In this document: positions 34,087-45,099 of the stretch, piece by piece
How positions within the stretch are numbered: the stretch's first letter is position 1
How the letters are laid out: the number at the start of each line of letters is the position of its first letter
Source of the DNA: Perca fluviatilis
Taxonomy: Eukaryota > Chordata > Actinopteri > Perciformes > Percidae
Direction: 5' to 3'
DNA length: 64,000 bases
Assembly (NCBI RefSeq): GCF_010015445.1
Contig: NC_053133.1
Location: 22,773,922 to 22,837,921 of the forward strand
The notes under the pieces: model-generated
Database searches by the model: none
What the model was told of the DNA's origin: nothing
Seen by the model: only the letters and a program-made list of their open reading frames with translations
Made by a program: the position numbers and the translations under genes

Positions 34087-34790
34087 GCTTACATCCAGGA
34101 CATGGTCAAACCTTACACCCCAGCCCGTCCACTCCGCTCTGCCTCAGCCAACCTGCCCCCTCACAGCGAGGGACACCTAATCACCAGTGATGGACAGGCC
34201 ATCTGGAATTTGGGCAAATGCCAGAAGGGCCGCCCCCCCTATGAACCCCTATGGGCCACTACTGATAATTTGTCTTTGGTTGATTTTGATAAGTTGTTTT
34301 ATGCATGCAGCCACAAATATTCAAGATTGTAGTGCAGCGAGGTGCGTGGAAAGATTCACTCGGAAGGCAGAGTTCCTAATTTCCAAGCTAGATTATTGAC
34401 AAAAATTGGGCCAGTGTGTTGCAAATGCCAGGGCCGTTTTTTTTTTTATCACAGTCTGTCACTGCTTATCAATCAACGAAATCACGACTTCTGGCTCCTA
34501 AATGGTGGAACGAGCTCCCTATTGACATCAGGACGGCCGAAAGCCTACACATCTTCCGCCTCTGGCTAAAAACACATCTCTTCCGACTGCACCTTGGATA
34601 AAAAAATAAAAAAAACGTTACTTACATTTGCACTTTCATGTGGCTCTTTGTAGTTTGGCCTATTTGAAGCTAATGTGCAAACATACTCGCACTTACTTCT
34701 TGCTGTCCGGAGTTTGTAGCTTCAAGGTTGAAAGCACTTAATTGGAAGTTGTTTTGGATAAAAGCATCAGCTAAATGACATGTAATTTTC
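34087..34790 (+). mobile_element. 3' end of an L2/Rex-like LINE, degenerate
   Basis: The frame 34416-34601 reads APKWWNELPIDIR followed by SLHIFRLWLKTHLFRL, the conserved extreme C-terminus of vertebrate L2-like reverse transcriptases. It is followed by a 3' UTR ending TTTTGGATAAAAGCATCAGC TAAATGACATGTAA, a signature tail. Upstream, 34090-34145 reads a YIQDMVKPYTPARPLRS segment that also resembles a LINE C-terminal region. The stretch between is rearranged. The rest of the element (endonuclease, reverse transcriptase core) is missing, as usual for 5'-truncated LINEs. Confidence 0.82.
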
Positions 34791-35372
34791 ACAGCATGTG
34801 GCCTTCAGAGCAAATAAGACCAAACATGGTAAATGTAGCTCCTGAAAGAGGAATCTCTGACCATATCATGACTTAAAAAATGGGGCATTTTCCAGCACTG
34901 GTCACAGTTTTCCCATATGATTCACCCTCTTCTCACCCTCCCTGATATCATTAAGGAGTCTGCACTGTGCTGCGGGGGGGAGTACGTGTAAGAACAATGT
35001 AATTCAGTTTAAGTGATACAATCCTCCCGTGGACTGCGCAATGAGCAGGATGATTCCTATGGAGTGCTGACATGGCAACACAGACAACAAACACTCGTGT
35101 CAGTAAGAGAAGATACTGGAGGGATTTTAATAGTGATGAATTAAGGTCAAATCCCTACTAAATATTGTCCCATATTAAGTCATATCACCTTGTTTAACTA
35201 TCACCAAACAGTTTTCATTTAACATTTAACAATCACTGCAGCAGTTACAGTATAAAATACGAGACATATAAATGTGTGTTATTATCCAAAATGTATCATT
35301 TTGCTAATTGAGCTACAGCAATTGAATTAATGGGACCATGTATACAATTGTTTCTATGCCCCACCTATAAAG
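34791..35372. other. Gene-free stretch, nothing recognised
   Basis: No frames or repeats of note. Confidence 0.4.
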
Positions 35373-35374
35373 TA

Positions 35375-36993
35375 CAGTGCCTTGCGAAAGTATTCGGCCC
35401 CCTTGAACGTTTCGACCTTTTGCCACATTTCAGGCCTCAAACATAAAGATATAAAACTGTGAAGGATCAACAACAAGTGGGTCCCAATTATGAAGTGGAA
35501 CGAAATTCATTGGCTATTTCAAACTTTTTTAACAAATAAAAAACTGAAAAAGTGGGCGTGCAAAATTATTCAGCCCCTTTACTTTCAGTGCAGCAAACTC
35601 TCTCCAGAAGTTCAGTGAGGATCTCTGAATGATCCAATGTTGACCTAAATGACTAATGATGATAAATAGAATCCAGCTGTGTGTAATCAAGTCTCCGTAT
35701 AAATGCACCTGCTCTGTGATAGTCTCAGAGGTCCGTGTAAAGCGCAGAGAGCATCATGAAGAACAAGGAACACACCAGGCAGGTCCGAGATACTGTTGTG
35801 GAGAAGTTTAAAGCCGGATTTGGATACAAAAAGATTTCCCAAGCTTTAAACATCCCAAGGAGCACTGTGCAAGCGATAATATTGAAATGGAAGGAGTATC
35901 AGACCACTACAAATCTACGAAGACCCGGCCGTCCCTCTAAACTTTCAGCTCATACAAGGAGAAGACTGATCAGAGATGCAGCCAAGAGGCCCATGATCAC
36001 TCTGGATGAACTGCAGAGATCTACAGCTGAGGTGGGAGACTCTGTCCATAGGACAACAATCAGTCGTATACTGCACAAATCTGGCCTTTATGGAAGAGTG
36101 GCGAGAAGAAAGCCATTTCTTAAAGATATCCATAAAAGTGTCGTTAAAGTTTGCCAAAAGCCACCTGGGAGACACACCAAACATGTGGAAGAAGGTGCTG
36201 TGGTCAGATGAAACCAAAATCGAACTTTTTGGCAACAATGCAAAACGTTATGTTTGGCGAAAAGCAACACAGCTCATCACCCTGAACACACCATCCCCAC
36301 TGTCAAACATGGTGGTGGCAACATCATGGTTTGGGCCTGCTTTTCTTCAGCAGGGACAGGGAAGATGGTTAAAATTGATGGGAAGATGGATGGAGCCAAA
36401 TACAGGACCATTCTGAGAAGAAAACCTGATGGAGTCTGCCAAAGCCCTGAGACTGGAGGGCGGGATTTGTCTTCCAACAAGACAATGATCCAAAACATAA
36501 AGCAAAATCTACAATGGAATGGTTCACAAATAAACATATCCAGGTGTTAGAATGGCCAAGTCAAAGTCCAGACCTGAATCCAATCGAGAATCTGTGGAAA
36601 GAACTGAAAACTGCTGTTCACAAACGCTCTCCATCCAACCTCACTGAGCTCGAGCTGTTTTGCAAGGAGGAATGGGCAAAAATGTCAGTCTCTCGATGTG
36701 CAAAACTGATAGAGACATACCCCAAGCGACTTACAGCTGTAATCGCAGCAAAAGGTGGCGCAACAAAGTATTAACTTAAGGGGGCTGAATAATTTTGCAC
36801 GCCCAATATTTCAGTTTTTTATTTGTTTAAAAGGTTTGAAATATCCAATACATTTCGTTCCACTTCATGAATGTGTCCCACTTGTTGTTGATTCTTCACA
36901 AAAAAATACAGTTTTATATCTTTATGTTTGAGGCCTGAAATGTGGCAAAAGGTCGAAAAGTTCAAGGGGGCCGAATACTTTCGCAAGGCACTG
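35375..36993 (+). mobile_element. Full-length Tc1/mariner transposon, 1619 bp
   Basis: Terminal inverted repeats of about 210 bp (35375-35582 and 36778-36993) begin CAGTGCCTTGCGAAAG and end in its reverse complement. TA lies on both sides (35373-35374, 36994-36995). The size and single transposase gene match fish Tc1 elements. The TIR arms differ at scattered positions, so it is not a very recent arrival. Transposition in cis is not possible because the gene is broken. Confidence 0.97.
35756..36774 (+). pseudogene. Tc1 transposase, frameshifted (DD34E residues present)
   Basis: In life this enzyme binds the TIRs and cuts and pastes the element in the nucleus. The start is ATG 35756. The first 130 or so codons hold a paired-like helix-turn-helix (KKISQALNIPRSTVQAI), a GRP-type linker (RRPGRPSKL) and a second helix-turn-helix (TTISRILHKSGLYGR). 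The catalytic acids are all encoded: Asp in WSDETK at 36207, Asp in QQDNDP at 36481 and Glu in NPIENLW at 36586. The last two are 34 residues apart. The frame changes near 36145, near 36260, and at least once between 36410 and 36465. The open parts are 35756-36211, 36006-36416, 36254-36550 and 36514-36774. Total length (1019 bp) is close to the intact family length of about 340 codons, so damage is small indels rather than deletion. Confidence 0.95.
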
Positions 36994-37074
36994 TACATGG
37001 TAAAATGGGACTACATGGGACTTAAAGGTGCAGTAAGCGATGCTGCGCATTGTTGATATTTGATATTTTTAATC

Positions 37075-37590
37075 TATTCATTCGTGTACATGGACACGTT
37101 TATCTCGTTTTTTTTTGTGATGGTCAGCACTTTTTTTTAAACTAATGTATTTCAGTGGGAAGAATCTTTCGTGATCACAGCACGATTCTTTCCTTGATGG
37201 GCCCACGGAGGTTGGGTTTAGGAAAAGAAGAACGGGGAAAGGAAACGTGACACGCGGGACACGATCCCAGGTCTCTGGGGGACGCGGGACAACAACGGGA
37301 CGGTTGGGTTTAGGAAAAGAAGAATGGGATGGTTGGGTTTAGGAAAAGAAGAATGGGGTGGTTGGGTTTAGGAAAAAAAGAACGCGCAAAGGAAACATGA
37401 CACGCGGGACACGATCCGAAAGTCCTTTGTTGTTTGACCCATGCACCACCCCAACCAACCTCCCTACGCGGATTTTCGGCCTTTCATACTTATTCGCTAC
37501 TGTAGTCGCTCTTAATACATTAGTTTAAAAAACGTGCTGACCATCACGAAAAAAACTAGATAAACGTGTCCGTGTACACGAATCAATACA
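37075..37590. mobile_element. Foldback-type element with about 78-bp TIRs
   Basis: The left arm 37075-37153 and right arm 37512-37590 are near-perfect reverse complements (for example TCGTGTACATGGACACG versus CGTGTCCGTGTACACGA, and GTGATGGTCAGCAC versus GTGCTGACCATCAC). Between them lie four GTTGGGTTTAGGAAAA units at about 37211, 37303, 37332 and 37361, plus GACACGCGGGACACGATCC twice, sequences shared with 9235-9290. No obvious TSD. Confidence 0.85.
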
Positions 37591-37599
37591 TTAAATTAC

Positions 37600-37880
37600 G
37601 TGACCATTTCACGAACTGCCGTGAGACTGGGTTGAACATGTTTACGTTCAAAGGTTGTTTTAGTCGTGCAACAGAAAACTCAGATTGGACAGATAGTCTA
37701 GCTAGCTGTCTGGGTTTACCCTGCAGAGATCTGAGGAGCAGTTAACCATAGTCCTCCTAAATCCACCGGAGTTTAAAATTACAACACAAAGAAAGCGGAA
37801 GGTAACGGACATTCGGCCGAAAAGAGGGACATCCGGCGTAATTTCCAGCAGCACGGAGCAATCCCGGAAGTGGAACGTCG
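37600..37880. repeat. Interspersed repeat fragment
   Basis: GATTGGACAGATAGTC, CTGCAGAGATCTGAGGAGC and CACAAAGAAAGCGGAAGG are a run I recall from many teleost genomes. The last part is shared with 4030-4085 in this window. Ends not defined. Confidence 0.6.
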
Positions 37881-37999
37881 TGAATATAAACTATCCTTGT
37901 ATAGATCTGGTGTCATTGCTGTAAATATGCTTGTTCCTATGTGTCCATACACCGTCTTTATGTTATCCATATTACCATGTGCATTAAAACAGACTGTGA

Positions 38000-38023
38000 A
38001 AACAAATTTCCCCCATGGGACAA

Positions 38024-38024
<1 letters not shown>
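38000..38024 (+). mobile_element. Remnant of a LINE 3' tail
   Basis: AAATTTCCCCCATGGGACAAT directly before an (ATCT)n array is the usual 3' end of several fish LINEs. Only the very end is evident. Confidence 0.5.

Positions 38025-38096
<72 letters not shown>
38025..38096. repeat. (ATCT)n microsatellite, about 18 units
   Basis: Perfect tetranucleotide array following a LINE-like tail, so probably grown from the element's 3' repeat. It produces spurious Ile-Tyr-Leu-Ser frames. Confidence 0.97.
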
Positions 38097-38097
<1 letters not shown>

Positions 38098-39590
38098 CTA
38101 TCTATATTTGTGCATGTCAAATTATGTGTTAGGTTTGACAGAAACTAGCTCATTGTGTGTGATGTTTTTTCCATAGCTGTAATGGCACGGAGTAGGAGGC
38201 ACATGCTCAACTTGAAATGAACCTAAGGCACTTCTTGGATTAATGATTTAATGGCCCAGTATTAAAGTATACAGTAGGTTGGCAGCCAAATCCATTTTAC
38301 ACAGGGTTGTAAATGTCTTATTAGTCAAAATCAAACATAAAAAATACAGGAGAGGGCTGCTTTGTAACACTTAAACTACTTATAGACTGTTTCTGTTCAT
38401 TATTATTATTTTCTAAATATTTTTTGCAGTAATGAAAAAAGGTTGTCATCGATCCATATCATGCGCAACACCAGCAAGGTTTGTCTGAGCATTTAGAATT
38501 GTGATACATAGTGTGAATGTCGCGTATCTGTTTTCAGTGCGTGCTCCTAAAAGCAGTAAGAACTGCCCTTTACTGTAATGGACAAGGAACAAATATGAAT
38601 TGCGATAAATTCATAGCACACTGGAATTATAATTTAATATTTCTCAAACACAACAAATTAAACACTTTATTAATATTTTAAAAATCACAATATCCCTTAT
38701 ATTTTATATATTATTTTGCCACTTTTGAACATCTGTGTCACGCTAATGCCTCTTTTTTAGTAGTTTTTTTTTAGGGTGGAGTGTTAAAGCATTCACTGAG
38801 CGTTGAGCCTCTCCTATGGCTAATTATGTGTCAGATAAGGTCAGTGGAAGATAACGTTCAACAACATGTTGGTGGAACAAAAAGGATCCGTTTTCTTTGG
38901 TTTTATCTCAGTTTCTCATACAGTTTGCACAGGAAACCCTCAACCTTCTGTACAGGGGGCTCTCCAGTGTTGCTATGACAATAATGACCACAAATACACA
39001 TTTGTGATGAAAGAAACTACATATGAGTGGTGTCCAAAGTGCTGACTGGCCAAAGAAGATCTTTGGGATTACGAAGTTTTGGCCACAGCATTGATTGTCT
39101 GTTACAGAATATACATGCTGTCTTGCGTGTTTAGTTTTATCCTCCCCACCCAGTTGAGTTGGTGTTCAACCCCTGACCGGGTGAGAAGTGAAGTAACATT
39201 TTGGGGGTCTGCCCATGTAAAAAAAAAAAAAAAAGTCCTGGTCCACAGAGAAAAAGTTAATGAGTTTTCAGGGTGACCAACCAACACACATTCAAAAAAA
39301 ATGTGTCCCTGTTCTGAGATTTTTTAAGGTCAATTAAAGATGAAAGATTTTCTCCTCTGAAACTTCATGGGAACATTTTGTTTGTTTGTTAGTTTCACGT
39401 ACTGGCAGAGACTTCCATAAAAAAGAAACATCATGTACAGTAGATGAAGGGAATTTTTCAAAGATATAATGACCGGAAAAGGTCTTGGGAAAACCTTTAA
39501 TATTTTAAAACGCAAAGAAACACAGGATATCAAATCCACAATCACACGGAAATATAGGAATGTCTGCAACTTGTTTTCTCCATGGCCATG
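38097..39590. other. 1.5 kb gene-free stretch
   Basis: AT-rich around 38600-38730; A-run at 39219-39234. No recognisable frame or element. Confidence 0.4.
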
Positions 39591-39599
39591 TCTGTCATC

Positions 39600-40030
39600 T
39601 CATGGTGATGTGAGAGGAAAAATCAGGGGATCACCAAAGTTTGTAAGGATACATCATCTCCGGACCATTAATATCTGCACAAATTTTCCTGCCAATCCAT
39701 CCAGTAGATGTTGCAATATTTCCCAGGATGAGGAAACATTTGACTAGCTAGTGGAGACACAGGAAAGGTCAAGGGATCAACAAAATACATTCGTCTGCAT
39801 CATCTCCGCACCATGATGATATATGTACCAAATTTCCCGACAATTCATTCAATAGCTATTGAGACATTTAACTAAAAAACTAAATAGGTCATGGGGCTGG
39901 TGGAACTAGGGGAAATGTCAGAGGATCTCCAAAGTAATGAGGATTCATCCTCTGGGGACCATGAATGTCTGTACAAAATGTCAAGGTAATCCATCCAATA
40001 GTTGTTGGTATATTTCAGTCTGGACCCAAT
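39600..40030. repeat. Three degenerate tandem copies of a ~147-bp unit
   Basis: The motif GGATCACCAAAG (variants GGATCAACAAAA, GGATCTCCAAAG) recurs at 39628, 39774 and 39923. Each copy continues with CATC-rich sequence, a GGACCAT-like motif, AAATTT/AAAATG, AATCCATCCA and a TTGAGACATTT-like end. Periods are 146 and 149 bp. Copies are strongly diverged. The consensus is a repeat I recall as common in percomorph introns. Confidence 0.8.
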
Positions 40031-40327
40031 TGGAGGACCTACTGAAAAATCAACATTGCAATAACCAGGCCGCTTGTGTGGCTAAAACACAAAGAAACTG
40101 AAAAGCTGCAGGACAAGAAAGTGCAAAGACACAGCTTTTAGTTTTTATTGAAGCCGAGTCCACACAACTCCACCTATTAATTAAGGACTTATGTCATTCT
40201 GAGCCAACGTTTTGCACATGTTTTAGTAACTATGCAAGGGACATCAACTTCTAGCTAAAGCCCGCCAAGCATGACGATCATCTGTTTAGGGTGAGAAATA
40301 CAAGATGCAAATGTATTACGGAATAAC

Positions 40328-40707
40328 TATGAGGGGCCAACTGGGACATTATTCACAATTACCTCACACACATACAAATGACATGCTCTCACACACTACT
40401 GAAAAATTATACTCTCACATACTATACTGAGACCTCACACACACACACAACTGAAACACTCTCATAAACACTACCGAAACGTGCTCACGCGCTATACTGA
40501 AACACTCTCATAAACACTAATGAAACGCTCTCACACGCAATACTGAAATGCTCTCATATACACTATTCAAAGTGAAATCCCGTTTCAGTTGTGCATATGA
40601 GAGCGTCTTTCACTAGTGTATATGAAAGCATTTCAGAGTGTGTGAGAGCATTTCACTTGTATGTGTGTGAGGTAACTTGTGAATAATGTCCCAGATAGCA
40701 CCTCATA
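40328..40707. mobile_element. Foldback MITE, 380 bp, with 7-8 bp TSD
   Basis: The left arm TATGAGGGGCCAACTGGGAC, then ATTATTCACAATTACCTCAC, is mirrored at the right end by GTGAGGTAACTTGTGAATAAT and GTCCCAGATAGCACCTCATA. Flanks GAATAACT and AAATAACT (left copy 40321-40328, right copy 40707-40714) agree in 7 of 8 bases, within a base of the exact end. The core consists of repeated ACTCTCAYAMACACTA/GAAACGCTCTCACA units that switch strand near 40575, so nearly the whole element can fold. Confidence 0.82.
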
Positions 40708-40714
40708 AATAACT

Positions 40715-42060
40715 GACCAGAGACATGCTCAAAATTAACTGTCACACTCATGAGACCTCCATCGCCACCAGCAGTCAAAGTGAGGACCTCACAACAGGCT
40801 GATACAATAATGTCGACGCTCTCTGTGACTCGGCTGGATCGTGTATTTGTGGAAACTGTGAGAGTGAGCACCAGCAGCTCGCCAAGCCGCGTGATAAGAG
40901 CCTCCCGCCAGAGGAACAAGCTGGGAGCAAAAACTCATGTTGGGTGGAACAGCTGGCCATGCTGCGCGGTGCAGATCAGACACATTCTGATTGGCTTAAT
41001 ATTCAAATCTGCCATTCAAAACATTTCCTCCTTAGATTTTTGTTCTTCTTAATTTGATTTCCCTGCGGAAGAGCAGCAGTTATTTTCTTTGCCTGTTTTG
41101 CTGTGTCTGTTCATGCTGTTCACACAGTTCTTCACGAGACGCCGTGGGTGCTGTTTGAAATGTAAAAAGATTTCAAAGATTTTTTTCACTGGTAAAAAAA
41201 AAAAAATACCTAGCCAACATTGAGTGTTTACAACAGCAAATTCAACAGCTTTCAGGAACTGGGTGTGGGTGTGAGATTTTTATTCTGTCAAATCTCTGGT
41301 GCAGAGATGGCAAACATGCTTTTATTTAAACGAAAATAATGTGGGTTTGTTATTGCATAACATTTCACATTTCTCCTTGGACTTTAAGGAAAATAGCTAA
41401 GCTGGAAAACCGCACATTATCTCACTCTTATGTGCGATTATGGACAAGTGCCTTCCCTTTGTCACAGCAGTGGAAATGCTCAATTCGAGCAGGCAAATGA
41501 AATGAAACCAGACAAAGAGTTTGCTGGCAGAGAGGCAGGTGGGTCTCCATATTCCTGGGTGGCATTCAATGCTCTGTGAACACTTAAACTGAATACACTG
41601 ACTGTCCGCAGACAACACAGTCTGCTAAAACATTTCCAAATGGAGCGGGTGATAAAGAGAACCGCAAGCAGGAAACGTATTGGATAAGAGGTTGAAATAC
41701 AAGAAGTCACATAGAAGAGAATAAACTATGACATAAAGTGATGATTTAAAATTGTCGTCAAGATAAACATTGGATTTTGACACATCAATTTCTCCCATAA
41801 TGATATACAAGCAATTGAACAATACTTATTTTTCTCCAGAGGAAGAAATGATCACAGTTAACACAGCTATTTGCATTTTCTTCTATAAGAGCTTGTAAGT
41901 GCAGTGCGGCCTGAGAGAGAGCTAGAAAGTGCCCACTACACTTTCTCTAACTCAAACACCTGTAACTTGCATGTTTTGTGTGTATATGTGTCTGCAAATG
42001 TTGTTACACATAGGATCATTGTAATATGTGAACATAAAACTGTTTAAAATACATACATCT
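40715..42060. other. 1.3 kb gene-free stretch
   Basis: Overlapping frames of 61-100 codons on both strands at 40750-41052 are mutual shadows without domains. A-run at 41193-41205. Confidence 0.4.
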
Positions 42061-42061
42061 C

Positions 42062-42365
42062 TATCCCTGACTCTCTCCACACTACACCTCTGGCTCTACA
42101 TGCCACTGTGCTTACTCTGCTGTAGCGTTCCTTTTTACTTTTTACTACTGTTTAACTTATTTTATTATTTATTTTACATTTATTTTTATCTTTATTAATA
42201 TATACTGTGTGTATATGTTTATACTTACATTGTTTATATTCTTTTTGTCTTTCTTATATTTAGAAAATGTGTGACATGCACCAACAACACCATGACAAAT
42301 TCCTTGTATGTGTAAAAAGAAAAACGTACTTGGCAATAAAGCCCTTCCTGATTCTGATTCTAATA
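42062..42365 (+). mobile_element. 3' tail of a LINE (CR1/L2/Rex-like)
   Basis: Ends with ACAAATTCCTTGTATGTGTA, ACTTGGCAATAAAGC and CTGATTCTGATTCTAAT, the typical AATAAAGC plus TGATTC repeat end of a LINE group common in fish. The upstream 250 bp are T-rich UTR-like. No reverse transcriptase left. Confidence 0.65.
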
Positions 42366-43039
42366 CTGTCAGAACCTGTTAGAACAACATTGTATATGTC
42401 GGCACTAAATCACCGTATTACAATTCATGTTAGAATGTATACACCGAACCAAAATCTATTGTCCAAATGCTTTATTTTGCTCAGCTGCAGGACATATAAT
42501 GCACTACATTCACCCTCACATACAGCCTCAGCATAGTCGATCAGATGGGGTAGTGTCACGTTGGTACCACCAGAGGGAGTCACATACTAGGATAAAATGC
42601 TCCTAAAATAATATTTTCAAAGTTCTGTCTTTAAGGACATTTATTTGACTTCATTTCTTACCAGAATCAGCATTCTTAGATTAGTCTTGCAGGCCATGAG
42701 GGTTCTGATGAAAAGAACAAGTTGATCCAAGAATTCACACTGTAGTTTTATCTAGTAGGATATTTATGTATAGACCTACTTTTAGTCTGGATTGGTAGTG
42801 TGAATTCTCTCATTAAACAGCCTGGGATGTGTTCAGTATGGCAACATTATGCACCAGCTTGCAGTGATGTGCAATCTGCAATGGCTTATGTTTTCAATCG
42901 TTACCCATAATGCATTAACCATTCTACAGTGCCCTCACTTTATAGTCGGACATTAATCCTAAACCATCTGTACACGCTGTGATTTTCTGACGTGAGTCAT
43001 CTGGGTGAGCTGCACGGTATTCCCACGTCCTGTGCCCCG
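42366..43039. other. Gene-free stretch, nothing recognised
   Basis: No frames or repeats of note. Confidence 0.4.
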
Positions 43040-43650
43040 ACATTAACCACGCTGCACTATGAGGGGAAATAACAGGAGACTTGAGGATGAGTCACAGGCT
43101 GGACACAATGAAGGGAAGATGAGGAGAAAAGAAAAGCGTCAGTAGCATTTAAAAAAAAGAGGCATAATGATAACAGAAATGGATAAAAGGAGGAAAGTAA
43201 AAAAGGGAGGGGGGTCTGGAGGAACAGAGAGGTTGATGGAGAGCACTTGTGTCGATGAGTCACATTCATTATCTGATGAAAAAGGGAGGAGGGGAGGTGA
43301 GGAGTGATGAGAGAGAAGAGGATGAGTCCGAGAGTAGGGGGGAGAGGAAGTGAGGGTGATGAGTCAGAGCGGCGGAGAGAAAGAAGGGGTGGAAGGGAAG
43401 GGTCAGAAGAGGTCAAGAGTGGAAGTTTAAAAAAGGAATATGACAGAAACATGGCAAAAGAGGAGGAAAAAGAGGGAAAGTGCGACAGAGGACAGAGGAC
43501 ACAAGTTTTTTTTATTTTTGTGAGCAAAGTGGAAAGTAAGATGAGGAAGATGATTAGCTGGTCCGAGTGAGAAAGAGAAGGCTGAATGTTTAACAGCGAG
43601 CCTCGTGGACAGACTAGGATTGGGGAGGGGGAGCGAGAGATGAGGGAAAG
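43040..43650. other. About 600-bp polypurine-biased tract
   Basis: The plus strand is overwhelmingly A and G (GAGGAGAAAAGAAAAGCG, GGGAGGGGGG, GGAAGGGAAGG and similar) with few interruptions. The 217-codon minus-strand frame (43057-43710), rich in Ser, Pro, Leu and Phe, is the pyrimidine reading of this tract, not a gene. Such tracts can adopt triplex structure. Confidence 0.8.
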
Positions 43651-43939
43651 GGAAACATCTGTCCTGTTGCAGATGTTTGGGTTTACAGTATAGAAGACCT
43701 GTATGTGCACTTGCCTTTTTTTACGTGTATGCCAGGAAGGAACTTATCCTCAAGTTTAGTATTGTTTCAAATATACAGACATGCATATTTTAATGTTAAC
43801 TTCTGCAACTGCACTTTTGAGAACAGTGGTGGGAAATAAATAAAAAAAAAAATCCATTGAACAAGTTGTTCAGGTTTCTAAATGTGAGACACAGTCCCCC
43901 TCTACTGGCTGTAAACACACCTTCTCCTCACAGACAGGA

Positions 43940-44600
43940 AAAGAAATGGACACAGCGACGCCATAGACTTCAGTGAAGTCAATTAGAAGCACTTTTCCGG
44001 TGAGCGCTGAGCGTTACTGCGCAGCCTCCAACTGAGCTTGACGACGTGGATGTGAGGAGAGCAACCTGTCTGAAAGTTGGAAGTCTTCTGGTAGCTGTGC
44101 CAAGAGAAATCTCAATCATTCCCATTCTTGCAGAGACGGAGAGCGTGAGTAGGAGCTGTCCATGGGCGTAGGAGCAGGAGCAAAACGTTGCTGAAATATC
44201 TCGTTCCGATGCTTTCATGGACTACCTATGAGCTCCTCCCTTGACTGTATGCCTCCACGTCCCCCACGATTGCCTGCGAGCTTCTCCTGACTATACGGTT
44301 ATACGGTAATTTCTCTACTGTGCGACAGAAAGTCATGTGGTTATGACACAATCGTTAGCCTATTTTTACAAAAACGGCTGCTACGGGGCCATAACGTGAG
44401 GTACAAGGTAATGGAGCCTTTTATACATTGTCTTGTTTCTTTAGAAATAAACAATGGACAAATAGTCTTTAAACGCTTCAGATGTAAAATTATTTGCTGT
44501 CAAAGTGACGTCAAAATGAATGGGAGTCAATGGAATGCTAACGGGAGGTGATGGCTTGTTAGCCTCAGAACCTCTTTTGTTGGTTTAGATCATGTACCTT
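43940..44600. repeat. Interspersed repeat, probable
   Basis: Contains GGGGCCATAACGTGAGGTAC, CAATGGACAAATAG and GTGACGTCAAAATGAATGGG, a combination I recall from dispersed copies in percomorph genomes. No TIR or TSD found. The 79-codon minus-strand frame is not supported. Confidence 0.45.
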
Positions 44601-44814
44601 GAAAAACAGGAGCAGGTTAGAATCTGTTGTTAGAATGTGCAGTGAAATCTAAATTGCCTCGCCCTAGTGTACAGAGTCAGAGTCATAAAAAATCACTCAT
44701 GGCTTACCTAAGTCGCCCTTTGTTCAGTGTGTACAGGTCGCTTCCATTTGGTCACACATATAAACTGCAGTCCATGTTGCCACTGATCTGTTGAATGACA
44801 TTATGTAATTTCAA

Positions 44815-44975
44815 TTTCAATTCAATTTTATTTATAGTATCAATTCATAACAAGAGTTAACTCAAGACACTTTACAGATAGAGTAGGACTAGACCACATT
44901 CTATAATTTACAAAGACCCAACTATTCCAGTAATTCCCCCAAGAGCAAGCATTCAGTGTGACAGTGGTGAGGAAA
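44815..44975. repeat. Retroelement-like repeat (TTCAATTTTATTTATAG type), minus-oriented
   Basis: Holds AATTCAATTTTATTTATAG, CAAGACACTTTACAGATAGAG and AGTAATTCCCCCAAGAGCAAGC. The reverse complement of its beginning recurs at 53388-53465 (ACTCTATCTGTAAAGTGTC, AATAAAATTGAATTG), so these are two copies in opposite orientation. Confidence 0.75.
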
Positions 44976-45019
44976 TGCTTGCTCTAATTTGTGCACATTG
45001 TTTGTTTGCTGATTGATGT

Positions 45020-45099
45020 GATGATTGTATTACTGCCGGCTGTGCAACAAATTGCCCCTCTGGGATAATAAAGATTACCTCACCTCACCTCACCTCACC
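45020..45099 (+). mobile_element. LINE 3' tail with (ACCTC)n
   Basis: CAAATTGCCCCTCTGGGATAATAAAG followed by four or five ACCTC units (45078-45099) is a LINE-type 3' end; the upstream extent is not clear. Confidence 0.6.

Noticed and set aside
33962..34399. Overlapping 70-113 codon frames as a host exon
   Set aside because: They cover LINE-derived sequence (YIQDMVKPYTPARPLRS) and a pyrimidine tract; consistent with a broken L2-like element.
37024..37040. TTAAAGGTGCAGTAAGC as the start of another TTAA element
   Set aside because: No matching right terminus was located; may be the remains of a host element interrupted by the foldback at 37075.
43057..43710. 217-codon minus-strand open frame, the longest in the window
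   Set aside because: It is the pyrimidine reading of a polypurine tract: Ser/Leu/Pro/Phe-rich, no domain, no start context or neighbours that support a gene.
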